Assembly: GCF_050337045.1 (NCBI RefSeq)
Contig: NZ_JAKJSO010000008.1
Location: 372,001 to 436,000 of the forward strand
DNA: 64,000 nucleotides
Direction of reading: 5' to 3'
Source of the DNA: Photobacterium kagoshimensis
GTDB lineage: Bacteria > Pseudomonadota > Gammaproteobacteria > Enterobacterales > Vibrionaceae
Part shown: positions 52,721-62,650 of the stretch, in pieces
Layout of the letters: every line of letters starts with the position of its first letter
How positions within the stretch are numbered: position 1 is the first letter of the stretch
The notes under the pieces: generated by a model
The model's input: only the letters and a program-made list of their open reading frames with translations
The model's database searches: none
Told to the model about the DNA's origin: nothing
Translations under genes and position numbers: made by a program

Positions 52721-55700
52721 TTATTGCTGAACTTGGTTTTCGCCAAGTCCATAAAGCGTTCTTGGAGAACCGAAACTAAAGCTTTATCACCAAAAGGCTG
52801 ATCAAGCACCGCTCGCTTAATTTCCTTTTTCATTCGCTTCACTTCATCGGTTTTGTTAAAGAAATCGATGATTTGAGTTGCTTCATCCAGCATAGCCACC
52901 AAGGTTTGAGTCGTGGTTTTGATTGCCTCATGAACCGCTTCCTCAATCACGTCACCATCAATCACATTGGTGACTTCTGCAATCAGGATATTGTAGAAAG
53001 CGAACTCGGTTTCCGTTAAGCCGACATCTTGCGCGGCTTGCTGGTGGGCATCCCCCACATCATCGGTCATGACCAATAGCAGTTCTAATTGTAGTGCCCA
53101 TTGGCCTGCTGTTTTTTCAATAATATCGCGTAAGCGTAAGCTCAGTGAACGGTAGTATTCAGGGTCTTCATCTAGGTTGATGTTGATGTGGTGCTTAATA
53201 GCACTTTCAATTTCAGACGCTTTAGACTCGTCGCTTTTATTGGCTTGAAGGCTCTCTTTAAAATTTGCCGCTAATAAATTTACGGGTTTATTTTTAGGGT
53301 CAACACCTGTACTCAATATGTGGTCATCCACCAACTGACGCACCTTTTCACCAATTTCAGACATATCTAAGCCTTCATCACGAAACTTGGTTTTCGCCGC
53401 ATTGTGAATTTTGCCAAGCTTTCTCATATCAGCAGTAAAAGGTGCAGCCGATTTATCAGGCAAGATGACATTAAGCTGTTTGCCGAACACTTTAAACGCC
53501 ATGTTGAACTGCGCACGCACGGTTTCATCTTTGAGTGCCAGCACATAATCATCCACATCATCGCTATTAATGCCTTTGAAGAAAGACATCGCACGGGTGT
53601 GCATCGCTTTTAGCTTCGGAATTTCATCTTTGAGGTTTTGATATGTACCATCCACATCGTCACTACTGAACATTTCTAATGCGTCCGTGAGGTGCGTTGC
53701 TAGCCCGTGATAATCGACAATGTAACCACACGACTTATTTTTGTAATTACGGTTCACACGTGCAATCGCCTGCATCAATGTATGGTCTTGCAGCTTACGG
53801 TCGATATACATCACCTGTGCAATTGGCGCATCGAAACCAGTTAACAGCATGTCTTTGACGATTAAGAAGGCCGTATTATTAAACTTGGCATCTTTAGGAC
53901 TAGTGCCCGCTTTATCCTGACCAAACGGCTTCTTGAATTGCTCTATGACTGTTTTTTGGTGCTTGGCATCGGTGTATTTAGCAATGTAAGGTTTGTCATT
54001 GTGATCACCTGAAATAATCACCTCTGACGGCGGTGCGCCAAGCTCATCCAATGTTTGTTTGAAAATAGTCGCTGCGTGTCGGCTGCCCACCACAATCATG
54101 GCTTTAAAACCGTCTGGCTGAACCGTTTCTCGGTAGTGCTTGAGTAAATCGATACATACCCAACGAATACGGGCAGGTGCTTCACGTACTGCTCGCTCTA
54201 CGCCATATTTCTTTTTGATTTCTCGCTGCTCTTCTTCGCTATAGTCACCGAAGTACTCTTCAAACAACTTGTCGAGAGATTCACCCGCCACTTCCGACTT
54301 TACCTCTCGGCCTTGATACAGCAACTTCACCGTTGCGTTATCATCAACCGCTTCATTGATTTTGTATTGGTCGATATAGCCACCAAACGCCTGCCCCATC
54401 TTCTGCGTCTTCAATAACGGCGTACCTGTAAAGCCTACTTTGGGCGCATTCGGTAGTGCAGCTTCAATGGTCATAGCAAGGCCACCAAACTGTGTTCGGT
54501 GCGCTTCATCCGCTAATACTATGATTTTTTCACTTGGGTTTAAGTTGGCAAAACCGACACTGTTGGAATCGGCGCCAGTCATTCCATCACTTTTTTCAGC
54601 TAGATATTGAGTTGAGTGACGAGTAGATAACGTTTCATGTTTGATTTGCTCTTTTTCCAAATCAGCAAACTTTTGCACCATAGCAGTCACAATATCGGAG
54701 CTGTCTTTTTTGAGTAACTCTTTTAATTTAGCGACCGAACCTGCGTTATAAATGGTTTCACTTTGCGCGGCATTGAAGGTATCGGTTAACTGTTTATCTA
54801 GCTGAGTACGGTCGGTAATGAATACTAACTTGTATTGCATTAGCTCAGGGTCACGGCGCATCTTCACCGCCAGCATCACCATGGTTAAGGTTTTACCGCT
54901 TCCTTGGGTATGCCACACGACACCTGACTTATCTTTCCTGTCTTTACCTGTTTTTAAGCGCTCAATAACCTTATTAACCGCTCGAAACTGCTGGTAACGG
55001 GCGACCTTTTTAATGGTGCGGCCATCATCAAGCTCAAATAAGGTGAAGTTTTGCAGAATGTCTAAGAAACTTTGTTTATTGAACATGCCTTGCAGTAAAC
55101 GCTGCTGCGCTGTCACTTCGGCTAAGCTTTCGTAACTCGGTGCTTGTTCTGCAACTTTGTCAAACTGATCTTCTAGTGCATCTTCTGGTTGTTCAATATC
55201 CACTTTAGTGCGAAATGCCACCACGTTATTTTGTAGCGATTGTTCCGCTAACTGCGCATCGGTAAACGGGTATGCATCTTTCCATTCGCCATAGTATTGG
55301 CTAGTGGAGCTAATGGTGCCGACTTTGGCCTGATCGCGACAAGTCGATACCATGAGTTGGTTATACCAAAACAGCTTCTCTGCCCCTTCGTCTTCATCTT
55401 GATTACGCAAGTTCGCGTAGCGGCGAAGTTGGTCTATGCCGTTCTCCATTGGGCTAGAGATATAAGGGGACTTACACTCAATCACAGCCAATGGGATGCC
55501 ATTAACAAAGCAGACAATATCAGGGATGATATTTTGCGCCCCCTCAATTTTGAACTGGTTGGTACACACGAATTCGTTATTTTCGAGCTGTTCAACGTCG
55601 ATAAGGGTAACGGTTTGGCCTTTGCGTCCAGAGCCAAAGTCTTGCTCTACGGAAATACCATCACCAAACAGTAACCGCCAGAAATACTTATTGTACTCCA

Positions 55701-55968
55701 TTAAGCCAGTGCAACTTTGATGCGTGATCGTACGGCAAACACCGCGCAAGTTTTCGTCACTTATCCAAGGGTTGAGTTTTTTCAGCGATTTCTCTAGCCG
55801 TTTAATCAGTACCACTTCTCGCAAAGAGGAACGTTCTTGTATAGCAGGGTTGCTAGGGTTGGGAGCTAAAGCTTTACCTTGCACATATGTCCAGCCGAGT
55901 TTTACCAATTGGGCAATCGCTGGCGCTTCTACTTTATCGAATTCGTTGTTTTTCACTTTAGCTACCAC
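52717..55968 (-). CDS. hsdR: Type I restriction endonuclease subunit R
   Basis: A 1083-residue motor and nuclease subunit. The nuclease site is Asp150, Glu164 and Lys166 (PDIVCFVNGIPLAVIECK). The SF2 translocase has Walker A TQGSGKT (354-360) and DEAH (487-490), then a GFDAP and RVNR helicase half. It pairs with HsdM and HsdS to cut unmodified DNA after translocation. The GTG start is four bases after the preceding gene. The motifs are intact, so it should be active. Confidence 0.93.
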   Translation of the reverse strand: MVAKVKNNEFDKVEAPAIAQLVKLGWTYVQGKALAPNPSNPAIQERSSLREVVLIKRLEKSLKKLNPWISDENLRGVCRTITHQSCTGLMEYNKYFWRLLFGDGISVEQDFGSGRKGQTVTLIDVEQLENNEFVCTNQFKIEGAQNIIPDIVCFVNGIPLAVIECKSPYISSPMENGIDQLRRYANLRNQDEDEGAEKLFWYNQLMVSTCRDQAKVGTISSTSQYYGEWKDAYPFTDAQLAEQSLQNNVVAFRTKVDIEQPEDALEDQFDKVAEQAPSYESLAEVTAQQRLLQGMFNKQSFLDILQNFTLFELDDGRTIKKVARYQQFRAVNKVIERLKTGKDRKDKSGVVWHTQGSGKTLTMVMLAVKMRRDPELMQYKLVFITDRTQLDKQLTDTFNAAQSETIYNAGSVAKLKELLKKDSSDIVTAMVQKFADLEKEQIKHETLSTRHSTQYLAEKSDGMTGADSNSVGFANLNPSEKIIVLADEAHRTQFGGLAMTIEAALPNAPKVGFTGTPLLKTQKMGQAFGGYIDQYKINEAVDDNATVKLLYQGREVKSEVAGESLDKLFEEYFGDYSEEEQREIKKKYGVERAVREAPARIRWVCIDLLKHYRETVQPDGFKAMIVVGSRHAATIFKQTLDELGAPPSEVIISGDHNDKPYIAKYTDAKHQKTVIEQFKKPFGQDKAGTSPKDAKFNNTAFLIVKDMLLTGFDAPIAQVMYIDRKLQDHTLMQAIARVNRNYKNKSCGYIVDYHGLATHLTDALEMFSSDDVDGTYQNLKDEIPKLKAMHTRAMSFFKGINSDDVDDYVLALKDETVRAQFNMAFKVFGKQLNVILPDKSAAPFTADMRKLGKIHNAAKTKFRDEGLDMSEIGEKVRQLVDDHILSTGVDPKNKPVNLLAANFKESLQANKSDESKASEIESAIKHHININLDEDPEYYRSLSLRLRDIIEKTAGQWALQLELLLVMTDDVGDAHQQAAQDVGLTETEFAFYNILIAEVTNVIDGDVIEEAVHEAIKTTTQTLVAMLDEATQIIDFFNKTDEVKRMKKEIKRAVLDQPFGDKALVSVLQERFMDLAKTKFSNK

Positions 55969-55972
55969 CTAA

Positions 55973-56638
55973 TTATGCCTCTGCACCTTCATTCGTCACT
56001 GCCTGTGATTGTGCAAAAATCAAGGCTGCATCAATGTACTCTCTCGTCTTAGAGGCAATGTTCTCGACGGCTTCTTTTTCAAGCAATGCCGACAGTGGCA
56101 ATTCAAAACCACACGCGACCACAGGGTAGCCCGACTCATCTTTTTTGGGTTTAGGTTCAGCAGAGTAAAAAGGATGGTCACAGACACTCCATACTTTGTA
56201 ATACCAATTACAGTCTTGGTTCTCAAAAGGCGTGTAGACACTGATTTTTAATACACTTTGTGCATCTTCGACACTGGTAGGTAGCGCGATACCATCAGGC
56301 TGATTACCATTTGCCACCTCACCGTGTACGCCTGTATCGGAATCAATCATGATTTCGACTAAATACTCTCCCACTCGAACCTGATTCACATCTTTCACGT
56401 TCTTAAATACATAGAAGGTAGACAGTGCTGGCAGCATGTCCCATTGCCAACCATCAAATGGACTCGTTGTGAAACGAGTTGGACGTGCGAACTCTTTAGG
56501 CTGCCAAACGTAAAAGTCTAACTCTAAGGCTTTACCCAGTTGCTCTATTGTTGGTAAAAGCCTTTGATAATAAGCCGCAAGCAATCGGTGGGCAGTTCTT
56601 ACCTGTGAGAATAGGTCTTCTGTTGTTTGATTATTCAT
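55973..56638 (-). CDS. Unknown protein embedded between hsdS and hsdR
   Basis: A 221-residue soluble protein with no family that I recognise; it has many aromatic residues and a beta-rich centre. The ATG has TAGGA at good spacing and overlaps the end of the PD-(D/E)XK-like gene by eight bases, while hsdR starts four bases after its stop. This tight packing means it is made with the restriction system. It could be the partner or regulator of the neighbouring nuclease-like protein (inference). Confidence 0.75.
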   Translation of the reverse strand: MNNQTTEDLFSQVRTAHRLLAAYYQRLLPTIEQLGKALELDFYVWQPKEFARPTRFTTSPFDGWQWDMLPALSTFYVFKNVKDVNQVRVGEYLVEIMIDSDTGVHGEVANGNQPDGIALPTSVEDAQSVLKISVYTPFENQDCNWYYKVWSVCDHPFYSAEPKPKKDESGYPVVACGFELPLSALLEKEAVENIASKTREYIDAALIFAQSQAVTNEGAEA

Positions 56639-57467
56639 GGGTATTCCTAGGCCAAACCGACAGCGCATCTAAACTGACGGGGTTAAAATTATGATGAATG
56701 AGCTTTTGATTTGATTGGCTCTGGTTGGCAGGGATGAGTTCTTGATCTAATTTACGGTCCACTAACCTAGAGTGGTCTAAAGTTAGGCATTCAAAACCGT
56801 GATTCACTAAATCACACCACTTAAAGTTATTGGTTTTGAGCCCATACAAGGCCAAGCCTTCGAGCATATCGGAAAGTATCCGTTTATCTGTTCGGCTAAC
56901 ACCTTCGTTGATTAACTTAACTAACACGTCCGTTACGGCTTGCCATTTCGTAGCCCCAACCAACTCTAGCTCTAGGTGCTGCTCCTTGAGCAACTTTCCC
57001 CATTGCAGTGCGTTACGAGTATCGATACGACCAATTGCGAGAAAATATAGCGGCAGTGCCTCGCGTTCATCCGACTGCAAGAATGAATCGACCTCTCTTT
57101 GCCATTGGTCGTAATACTGGTCGCCGCCTGCTGGTGGTTTTACTTCAACAATCAAATTGCACAATTCAAAGCGAATCACTAAATCAGGCTCAACTTGGCG
57201 AGATTCACCGCCTTCACCTAGCTCGTACCTCGGCCAATAGTCGATAGATTGAAATACGCCAAACTTCGCCTGAAAATCATCAGGCGATAGAGAAAAGCAA
57301 CTGGCTAGGATTTGAGTTTGAACATCATCAGATAGATAAGCAAACCGCTCAAAGAAGGTGGAGGTTAGCAAATCTTCACGGGCTTTAAACAAGCTAGCCC
57401 AACGGACTGACTCTTGCCCATCGTGATCTATTCGCCCTGCTTTACCGTGAAGAATGGCTTTTAGCAT
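56631..57467 (-). CDS. PD-(D/E)XK-like protein embedded in the RM operon
   Basis: A 278-residue protein. Residues 94-110 read PDLVIRFELCNLIVEVK: Pro94-Asp95, then Glu108-x-Lys110 after a hydrophobic strand, the core of a PD-(D/E)XK nuclease. A helix with Glu40 (STFFERF) could give a further metal ligand, and Gln124 could be the Gln of the following helix. Its start overlaps the hsdS stop by seven bases. It is not a standard HsdR, S or M; probably an extra nuclease of the locus. The family is not identified. Confidence 0.75.
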   Translation of the reverse strand: MLKAILHGKAGRIDHDGQESVRWASLFKAREDLLTSTFFERFAYLSDDVQTQILASCFSLSPDDFQAKFGVFQSIDYWPRYELGEGGESRQVEPDLVIRFELCNLIVEVKPPAGGDQYYDQWQREVDSFLQSDEREALPLYFLAIGRIDTRNALQWGKLLKEQHLELELVGATKWQAVTDVLVKLINEGVSRTDKRILSDMLEGLALYGLKTNNFKWCDLVNHGFECLTLDHSRLVDRKLDQELIPANQSQSNQKLIHHNFNPVSLDALSVWPRNTHE

Positions 57468-58732
57468 TCGAAGTCTTCCTCGTCTGGGGTGACTCGGACT
57501 TTTCCTGTTAGGAGATCTTGCATAAGGGCTTTTTTGACATTTCCCACACTTTGCAGTTTTCTATAAGTAGTACGCAAACTATCTTCAACGCTTTTCATTG
57601 CCAACGCAATTTTCACCTGCTCATTTTTTTGGGGCAGTGGTACTTTAAACTTACCAAGATCACCAAGTGTTACGGACAATTGGGCATTGCCGATCGCAAA
57701 AAAGTCAGCTTGCTTTTTGCCCATAAGGCTATTCAAAAAACAAGATATAAACTCTGGATGTACTTTTTCGATGTCAAGTTGAATAAACGCAATATGTCGT
57801 TGAAAGCTGAACTGAGTATTTTTTGTAACTAAAGCGGCATTACCATATGAGCCAACGGCTGTGTATAAAATGTCGCCAACCTCAGGCTTTCGACCTTTCG
57901 ATGCTGCCTCATACATTTCCTCGGTAAGCATAGAAGCCTTATTCCAATCAATAACGCCATCTTTTATGCACGAGACATAAAGGAATGGAATATGCCCTTC
58001 TTTAGAGGTTTTTACTGCCTGATGTGTCCCATCAGTAATCCTTTTGGTAATGGATTTAAGCGATAAGCAGTCCCAACCCTTCGGAATCCTACCCACTGAC
58101 GAGTCTTTAAACTCGGTATGCGGCTTACCATCCACACCGACACCTCGGGTGAGTAGCTCTTGCATCATGCCTGTTTTTAGGCCTTTGAGCTTGTCGATTT
58201 GCGCCTGTGTTTTTTCAATCACTTCATCGACTGAGGTGAGGATTTTGGCGATTTTCTTTTGTTCTGGCCTTGTTGGCGTTAAAACTTCTAGATTTTTAAC
58301 ATCCGATGAATTGATTGCAGGGTAATTAGAACCAACGACCTTAGCTTCAATCTGCCTTGTGATATCGTCAGCTAAGATTGAATTAAACAAAAAACGACCA
58401 TCATTACCATTTACAGCTCTAATAACAGAAAAACCTGTAGATGCGATATAGTCATCACCCTTTGCCTCAAAGTATGCAAATGACTTCAAATTAGGTCTTA
58501 CAGTTGACATTAGCACGTCACCTGATTGAACTTTTTTCCTCGCACGACTAGGAGATTCTGAAAAAGAAATACGCTCAGAGGGTAAGTCGATTCGACCTGT
58601 TGATACTGAAGCTATATCTACATACCTAAACCTATAATTAGGATCTGTCGAAGCCTTCAATGAACCTTTGTCTATATCTGCAAGTGAAGATAACGGGTTG
58701 TACTCCCAACCTTCTGGAACAACGTTATTCAT
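57461..58732 (-). CDS. hsdS: Type I restriction-modification specificity subunit S
   Basis: A 423-residue two-domain specificity protein. TRD1 (about 1-150), a helical conserved region (RPEQKKIAKILTSVDEVIEKTQAQIDKLKGLKTGMMQELLT, about 158-198), TRD2 (about 210-360) and a second conserved region (NEQVKIALAMKSVEDSL ... KKALMQDLLTGKVRV). The target is bipartite and cannot be read from sequence. It overlaps hsdM by eight bases and the following gene by seven. Confidence 0.92.
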   Translation of the reverse strand: MNNVVPEGWEYNPLSSLADIDKGSLKASTDPNYRFRYVDIASVSTGRIDLPSERISFSESPSRARKKVQSGDVLMSTVRPNLKSFAYFEAKGDDYIASTGFSVIRAVNGNDGRFLFNSILADDITRQIEAKVVGSNYPAINSSDVKNLEVLTPTRPEQKKIAKILTSVDEVIEKTQAQIDKLKGLKTGMMQELLTRGVGVDGKPHTEFKDSSVGRIPKGWDCLSLKSITKRITDGTHQAVKTSKEGHIPFLYVSCIKDGVIDWNKASMLTEEMYEAASKGRKPEVGDILYTAVGSYGNAALVTKNTQFSFQRHIAFIQLDIEKVHPEFISCFLNSLMGKKQADFFAIGNAQLSVTLGDLGKFKVPLPQKNEQVKIALAMKSVEDSLRTTYRKLQSVGNVKKALMQDLLTGKVRVTPDEEDFEC

Positions 58733-60473
58733 ACCCCAGCTCCTTCAAGTACCCATGCATTTTTTCTTCTGCATCTGTCACTTTCTTATCTAGAGCCTTT
58801 AATGACACTTGGTACTTATCCCACCAGCGTTCCAACTGAGTAATTATTTCCGCATCAACATCACCTGCTACTTCACGGATCTGCTCTTTACTCTTAATTT
58901 CAGTTTTAAATTCAAAGTAAGCTTCATCTTTCTTATCGAAGATTACAGATACATCAAAGTCTTTGATGACCTCTTCTTGAATGTATTCACTCTCCACTTC
59001 ACGTACTGGCACTCCACCATGAAGAATCGCGCGTACATCAAAGATTTCTGCAGGTGGTGAGGTATCCGCATAGCGGCGAATGTTGAGGTTAAAATCGTTC
59101 TCAGCAATCTCTGAGAAGCTCACGACTCTTGCGTAGCGTTTAATATCGCACTTACTTTCAAATGAATGGTTTTCGAAGGTTTCAACTATCTTTGTAATGT
59201 CTTGTGGGCGTAGCTTGTTCTGGTTTTTACCCTCTTCAAACTCTAGCTCAGAGTTGATGAACAAGACTTTGCCTCTGCGTTCTGCCACTTTGTTCTTGTT
59301 GATGATAAGTAGGCAAGCAGGAATGCCTGTGCCATAGAACAAGCCAGACGGCAAACCAACCACAGCTTCAAGCAAATCATCTTCTAAGATGCCTTGGCGA
59401 ATCGCTTTTTCACTAGAACCACGGAATAGCACACCATGAGGCATCACCACGCCCACCATACCTTCAGCGTTAGTGCTGGCGATCATGTGTTGGATAAAGG
59501 CTAAATCACCTGCATCTTTAGGTGGCGTACCATAAGGGAAACGACCAAAGCCATCGCTGTCACACTCATCTTTACCCCACTTCTTCAGGGAGAAAGGCGG
59601 GTTAGCGATGACTCGGTCAAAAGTCATTAGCTCACCGCTTTGGGTGTGCTGAGGGTCACGTAGGGTGTCACCTTTGCGAATATCGGCACTTTGCACGCCA
59701 TGTAAAAACATGTTCATCTTACAAATTGCCCACGTATTCAGATTCATTTCCTGCCCGTACAGCGATAAGTTAGCAGCGTTTTCTTTGTTTGCTGTAAGGT
59801 GATTACGGGTTTGTACCAACATACCGCCCGAACCTGTTGTCGGATCGTAAATACGCATTCCCGCATGTGGTTTTAGTAATGCCACCAGCAATTGCACCAC
59901 TTCACTTGGGGTATAGAATTCACCGCCCTTTTTGCCTGCACTGTCGGCAAACATTTTGATCAGGTATTCGTAAGCCGTACCCAGCATATCTGGGCGCTCG
60001 AAGTCTTCATTACGTAAGCGGTGCTGGCTAAAGTGAGACAATAAATCACGCAGCTTGGCATCAGAGAGTTTGTTTTTGATGTTGAAGTCTATCGTTACCA
60101 ATACGCCTTCTAGCGCTGGGTTAAACTCTTCAATTGCTTCTGTTGCCTTGTTAAGGCTTTCGCCAATGTTGTGCTTCAAGTCTTTAAGTGCAGACCAACG
60201 AGCATTTTCTGGCATATAGAAGGTGTCGTCGTACTCATCTTCATCATCTGCCAGCTCAGTCGCTTGCTCTTTGGTTTTCCCTTTATCTAGGTAGTACTTA
60301 ATGACCTTTTCTTGCTCTTCTTCAAAGGCATCCGACATGCGCTTTAAGAACATCATGCCAAAAATATAATCTTTAAATTCAGAGGCATCCATATTGCCAC
60401 GAAGGATGTCAGCCGTTTCCCACAGGAAAGACTCAAGCTGTTGGAGAGAGAGTTTGTTGGTCATTGAATTCAC
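58725..60473 (-). CDS. hsdM: Type I restriction-modification N6-adenine methyltransferase HsdM
   Basis: A 582-residue adenine methyltransferase. A helical N-terminal domain (about 10-170) precedes the catalytic domain: SAM motif YDPTTGSGGML (209-219) and catalytic NPPF (291-294), with FYTPSEVVQLL before it. First gene of the island operon. A GTG start at 60473 is drawn; ATG 60464, three codons later, is equally possible, and both have weak ribosome sites. A perfect palindrome lies just upstream. Confidence 0.94.
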   Translation of the reverse strand: MNSMTNKLSLQQLESFLWETADILRGNMDASEFKDYIFGMMFLKRMSDAFEEEQEKVIKYYLDKGKTKEQATELADDEDEYDDTFYMPENARWSALKDLKHNIGESLNKATEAIEEFNPALEGVLVTIDFNIKNKLSDAKLRDLLSHFSQHRLRNEDFERPDMLGTAYEYLIKMFADSAGKKGGEFYTPSEVVQLLVALLKPHAGMRIYDPTTGSGGMLVQTRNHLTANKENAANLSLYGQEMNLNTWAICKMNMFLHGVQSADIRKGDTLRDPQHTQSGELMTFDRVIANPPFSLKKWGKDECDSDGFGRFPYGTPPKDAGDLAFIQHMIASTNAEGMVGVVMPHGVLFRGSSEKAIRQGILEDDLLEAVVGLPSGLFYGTGIPACLLIINKNKVAERRGKVLFINSELEFEEGKNQNKLRPQDITKIVETFENHSFESKCDIKRYARVVSFSEIAENDFNLNIRRYADTSPPAEIFDVRAILHGGVPVREVESEYIQEEVIKDFDVSVIFDKKDEAYFEFKTEIKSKEQIREVAGDVDAEIITQLERWWDKYQVSLKALDKKVTDAEEKMHGYLKELGYE

Positions 60474-60488
60474 TTATAAAAAGCTTGT

Positions 60489-60502
60489 TGAGTGATCACT
60501 CA
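60489..60502. promoter_or_regulatory. Perfect palindrome before hsdM, possible operator
   Basis: TGAGTGATCACTCA, 14 bp, 16 bases upstream of the hsdM start and inside the divergent control region shared with the RT gene. It could bind a repressor or control protein; none is encoded in the island. Confidence 0.4.
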
Positions 60503-60624
60503 CATATTGAACGGAATTTTACCTGTTGGGACGGGGTTGGACAATTTATTTAACTCACAATAGTGCGCATATGAGCGTTTCCATGAAATCTACTTTTCTG
60601 AGGCTAAAGTAACCCCCCCGCCAT

Positions 60625-60652
60625 TTGCAGGTTTTACATAAAACAATATAAT
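60625..60652 (+). promoter_or_regulatory. Promoter of the reverse transcriptase gene
   Basis: TTGCAG at 60625-60630 and a perfect TATAAT at 60647-60652 with 16-bp spacing. The predicted 5' leader is only about 25 nt, which leaves no room for an RNA such as msr-msd between this promoter and the RT start. Confidence 0.6.
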
Positions 60653-60682
60653 ACTCCCCCACAAAAAAACGATGAACTTACC

Positions 60683-62650
60683 ATGCGTGAACTGAAAATT
60701 GATAAGGGAAATGGAAAGCACAGGACTGTTGTAGCCATCAACAAAGATGAGCGTTATGAATATCGAGATATTCTTGAAAATAAAATTGAGGAAATGCTAA
60801 CAAAGGCTCTTGTTCAACATAACCTTTTCCATGTTGTTCATGGCCGTAAACACTCGAATATTGTTGCTAATGCCGTCCCTCATCAGCAGTTTCAGTTTAC
60901 TCTATCTATCGACCTAAAAAGCTGTTTTGATAGTATAACTCGCTCTCTCGTCGAACAGGCAGGACTTGTGGGTATTCCAGAGGCTTGCTTTGTCAATGTA
61001 TCTACAGCGAATGAACCTATAGCAGCGCAAGGGCTACCTACTTCAAGTGCTATCTGTAACTTAGTGCTGCTTAAAGCTGATCTTGAGCTAATAGAGTTAT
61101 TGAATGCTCAGTTCAATGATAAATATGCTTATACTCGCTATATCGATGATCTAACGATTTCATTCAATGGATGTCCTCCCCATAAGCTTCCTTCACTGAT
61201 TTCACATATCGGCTTAATTATCCACAAGCACGGTTTTACCGTTAACCCTGATAAGATTGAACTCCAAGATGCAGGGCATGGCCGCCGTAAAGTATGTGGC
61301 CTTCATGTTGATCATGAGGGCGTGTATATACCAAGAAAGCTCAAGCGCACTCTACGAGCACTCGCGCATCAACAAAACTATGATGGCCTTACAGGTAAAC
61401 AGAGCCGTCGATTTAATGGGCTTACGAGTCATGGCAACCTATCACTGGCTAGCAAGGCTATGTCTTCAACAAAAGATGCTGATTTCCTCTTGTATAGTGT
61501 GCTTACCAGCGGTGATTGGGGCTGGCAAAAGGCAGTGAAGGCTAGCTCCGCTTTTGGCCGTATTCACTATTTAAGCATGGGAGAGTATGCAACTAACATT
61601 CAGCATCCTCACAAGATGTACAATCCAATCGATGATGAGATTTTAGGTTGCATTAAGCGGCTCTACATGACCTTTGGTACAAAAGTTTTTTGTGCCAAGC
61701 CTACATCTTATATTAAAGGTCGGTACACTGTAGCAAACGTCATCGCTACTGGACTATATAGCTCACCTCTAGCGCTGCATGAAACAGAACTGGTTTTGGA
61801 AGCTTTTTTGAAGTTAGGACTACTCGCAACACCAGAAGACTTCGAGCTATTAGGCGCAATCGAACAAGCTAGTGTGATTCAGCTACCTAGAAGTTCAAGA
61901 GAGCGAGCTACTTTTAACTCGAAAGCTTACTACCAAGCGGTTATTTCTAGCGTTAAAAATCTATTTCCAAAGAAGTTTAGGTTGAAAATCGCACATGCTC
62001 ATAACTGGCTGCTTCCTGCGGTTATCGACGAACTTGGACCTTACGAGTTAAATAACTTCTTATATGAAAACTCGTATGCCCTTAGATACCTTGATGAAGA
62101 AAAACTCAGCTGCCACTTTGATTCTGTAGTAACAACGCAGTTATTTGCATTGAGTGTTTTATTGCCTGTTTCGCCTCACTTAAAGAGCTTTAATCATAAC
62201 TGCAAACATCTGCCATTCAACACAAAACTAAATGACTTTAGAGAGCTATGCAAAGCCATTGTCCACACCAATGCAACTGCTGCGCTTTACTTAATCCCTT
62301 GTGGTTGGTTTATAGAACCTCATTTTAAAAAATTCTGTATGGGATACTTTGATATCGATGAAGCCTCTTATGCCACTCTTCATGCACAAAGTATCGTTTA
62401 TCGTCAAGCCATCGCTGATTTACACCCTTTTGTAAAGTCACAGCTTACAGGCAGAGAACAAGAAGACTCTGGATTACGTCAGGCTCATATCGAAGAACAA
62501 AAGCAACACCGAAATGCTTATCTAAGCACACTTTATCCAGACTTGAACGATAACCAATGGCGTCTCTTAGACGATAAATCTCAGGAGATGTATAAGAAGA
62601 CCACACAAAAGAACCGACATCAAACCATCTATTTGTATAACCAGAGGTAG
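60683..62650 (+). CDS. Retron-like reverse transcriptase with a long unknown C-terminal region
   Basis: A 655-residue protein. The first 240 residues are a reverse transcriptase: NAVPH (63-67) fits the retron NAxxH motif, SIDLK (75-79) holds the first catalytic Asp, QGLPTSS (116-122) is motif 4, YIDD (153-156) the active site, and KVCGLHV (203-209) stands where retrons have VTG. Then follows IPRKLKRTLRA, a thumb-like segment. The remaining 400 residues match no domain that I know and look helical. Retron RTs are usually 300-400 aa without such a tail; defence-type DRT/UG or Abi-like RTs are alternatives. It is divergent from hsdM and has its own promoter. Confidence 0.9.
   Translation: MRELKIDKGNGKHRTVVAINKDERYEYRDILENKIEEMLTKALVQHNLFHVVHGRKHSNIVANAVPHQQFQFTLSIDLKSCFDSITRSLVEQAGLVGIPEACFVNVSTANEPIAAQGLPTSSAICNLVLLKADLELIELLNAQFNDKYAYTRYIDDLTISFNGCPPHKLPSLISHIGLIIHKHGFTVNPDKIELQDAGHGRRKVCGLHVDHEGVYIPRKLKRTLRALAHQQNYDGLTGKQSRRFNGLTSHGNLSLASKAMSSTKDADFLLYSVLTSGDWGWQKAVKASSAFGRIHYLSMGEYATNIQHPHKMYNPIDDEILGCIKRLYMTFGTKVFCAKPTSYIKGRYTVANVIATGLYSSPLALHETELVLEAFLKLGLLATPEDFELLGAIEQASVIQLPRSSRERATFNSKAYYQAVISSVKNLFPKKFRLKIAHAHNWLLPAVIDELGPYELNNFLYENSYALRYLDEEKLSCHFDSVVTTQLFALSVLLPVSPHLKSFNHNCKHLPFNTKLNDFRELCKAIVHTNATAALYLIPCGWFIEPHFKKFCMGYFDIDEASYATLHAQSIVYRQAIADLHPFVKSQLTGREQEDSGLRQAHIEEQKQHRNAYLSTLYPDLNDNQWRLLDDKSQEMYKKTTQKNRHQTIYLYNQR

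Noticed and set aside
60503..60682. Retron msr-msd upstream of the RT
   Set aside because: Only about 180 bases separate the hsdM palindrome from the RT start, a good promoter takes up the last part, and I find no paired ends or long stem-loops there.
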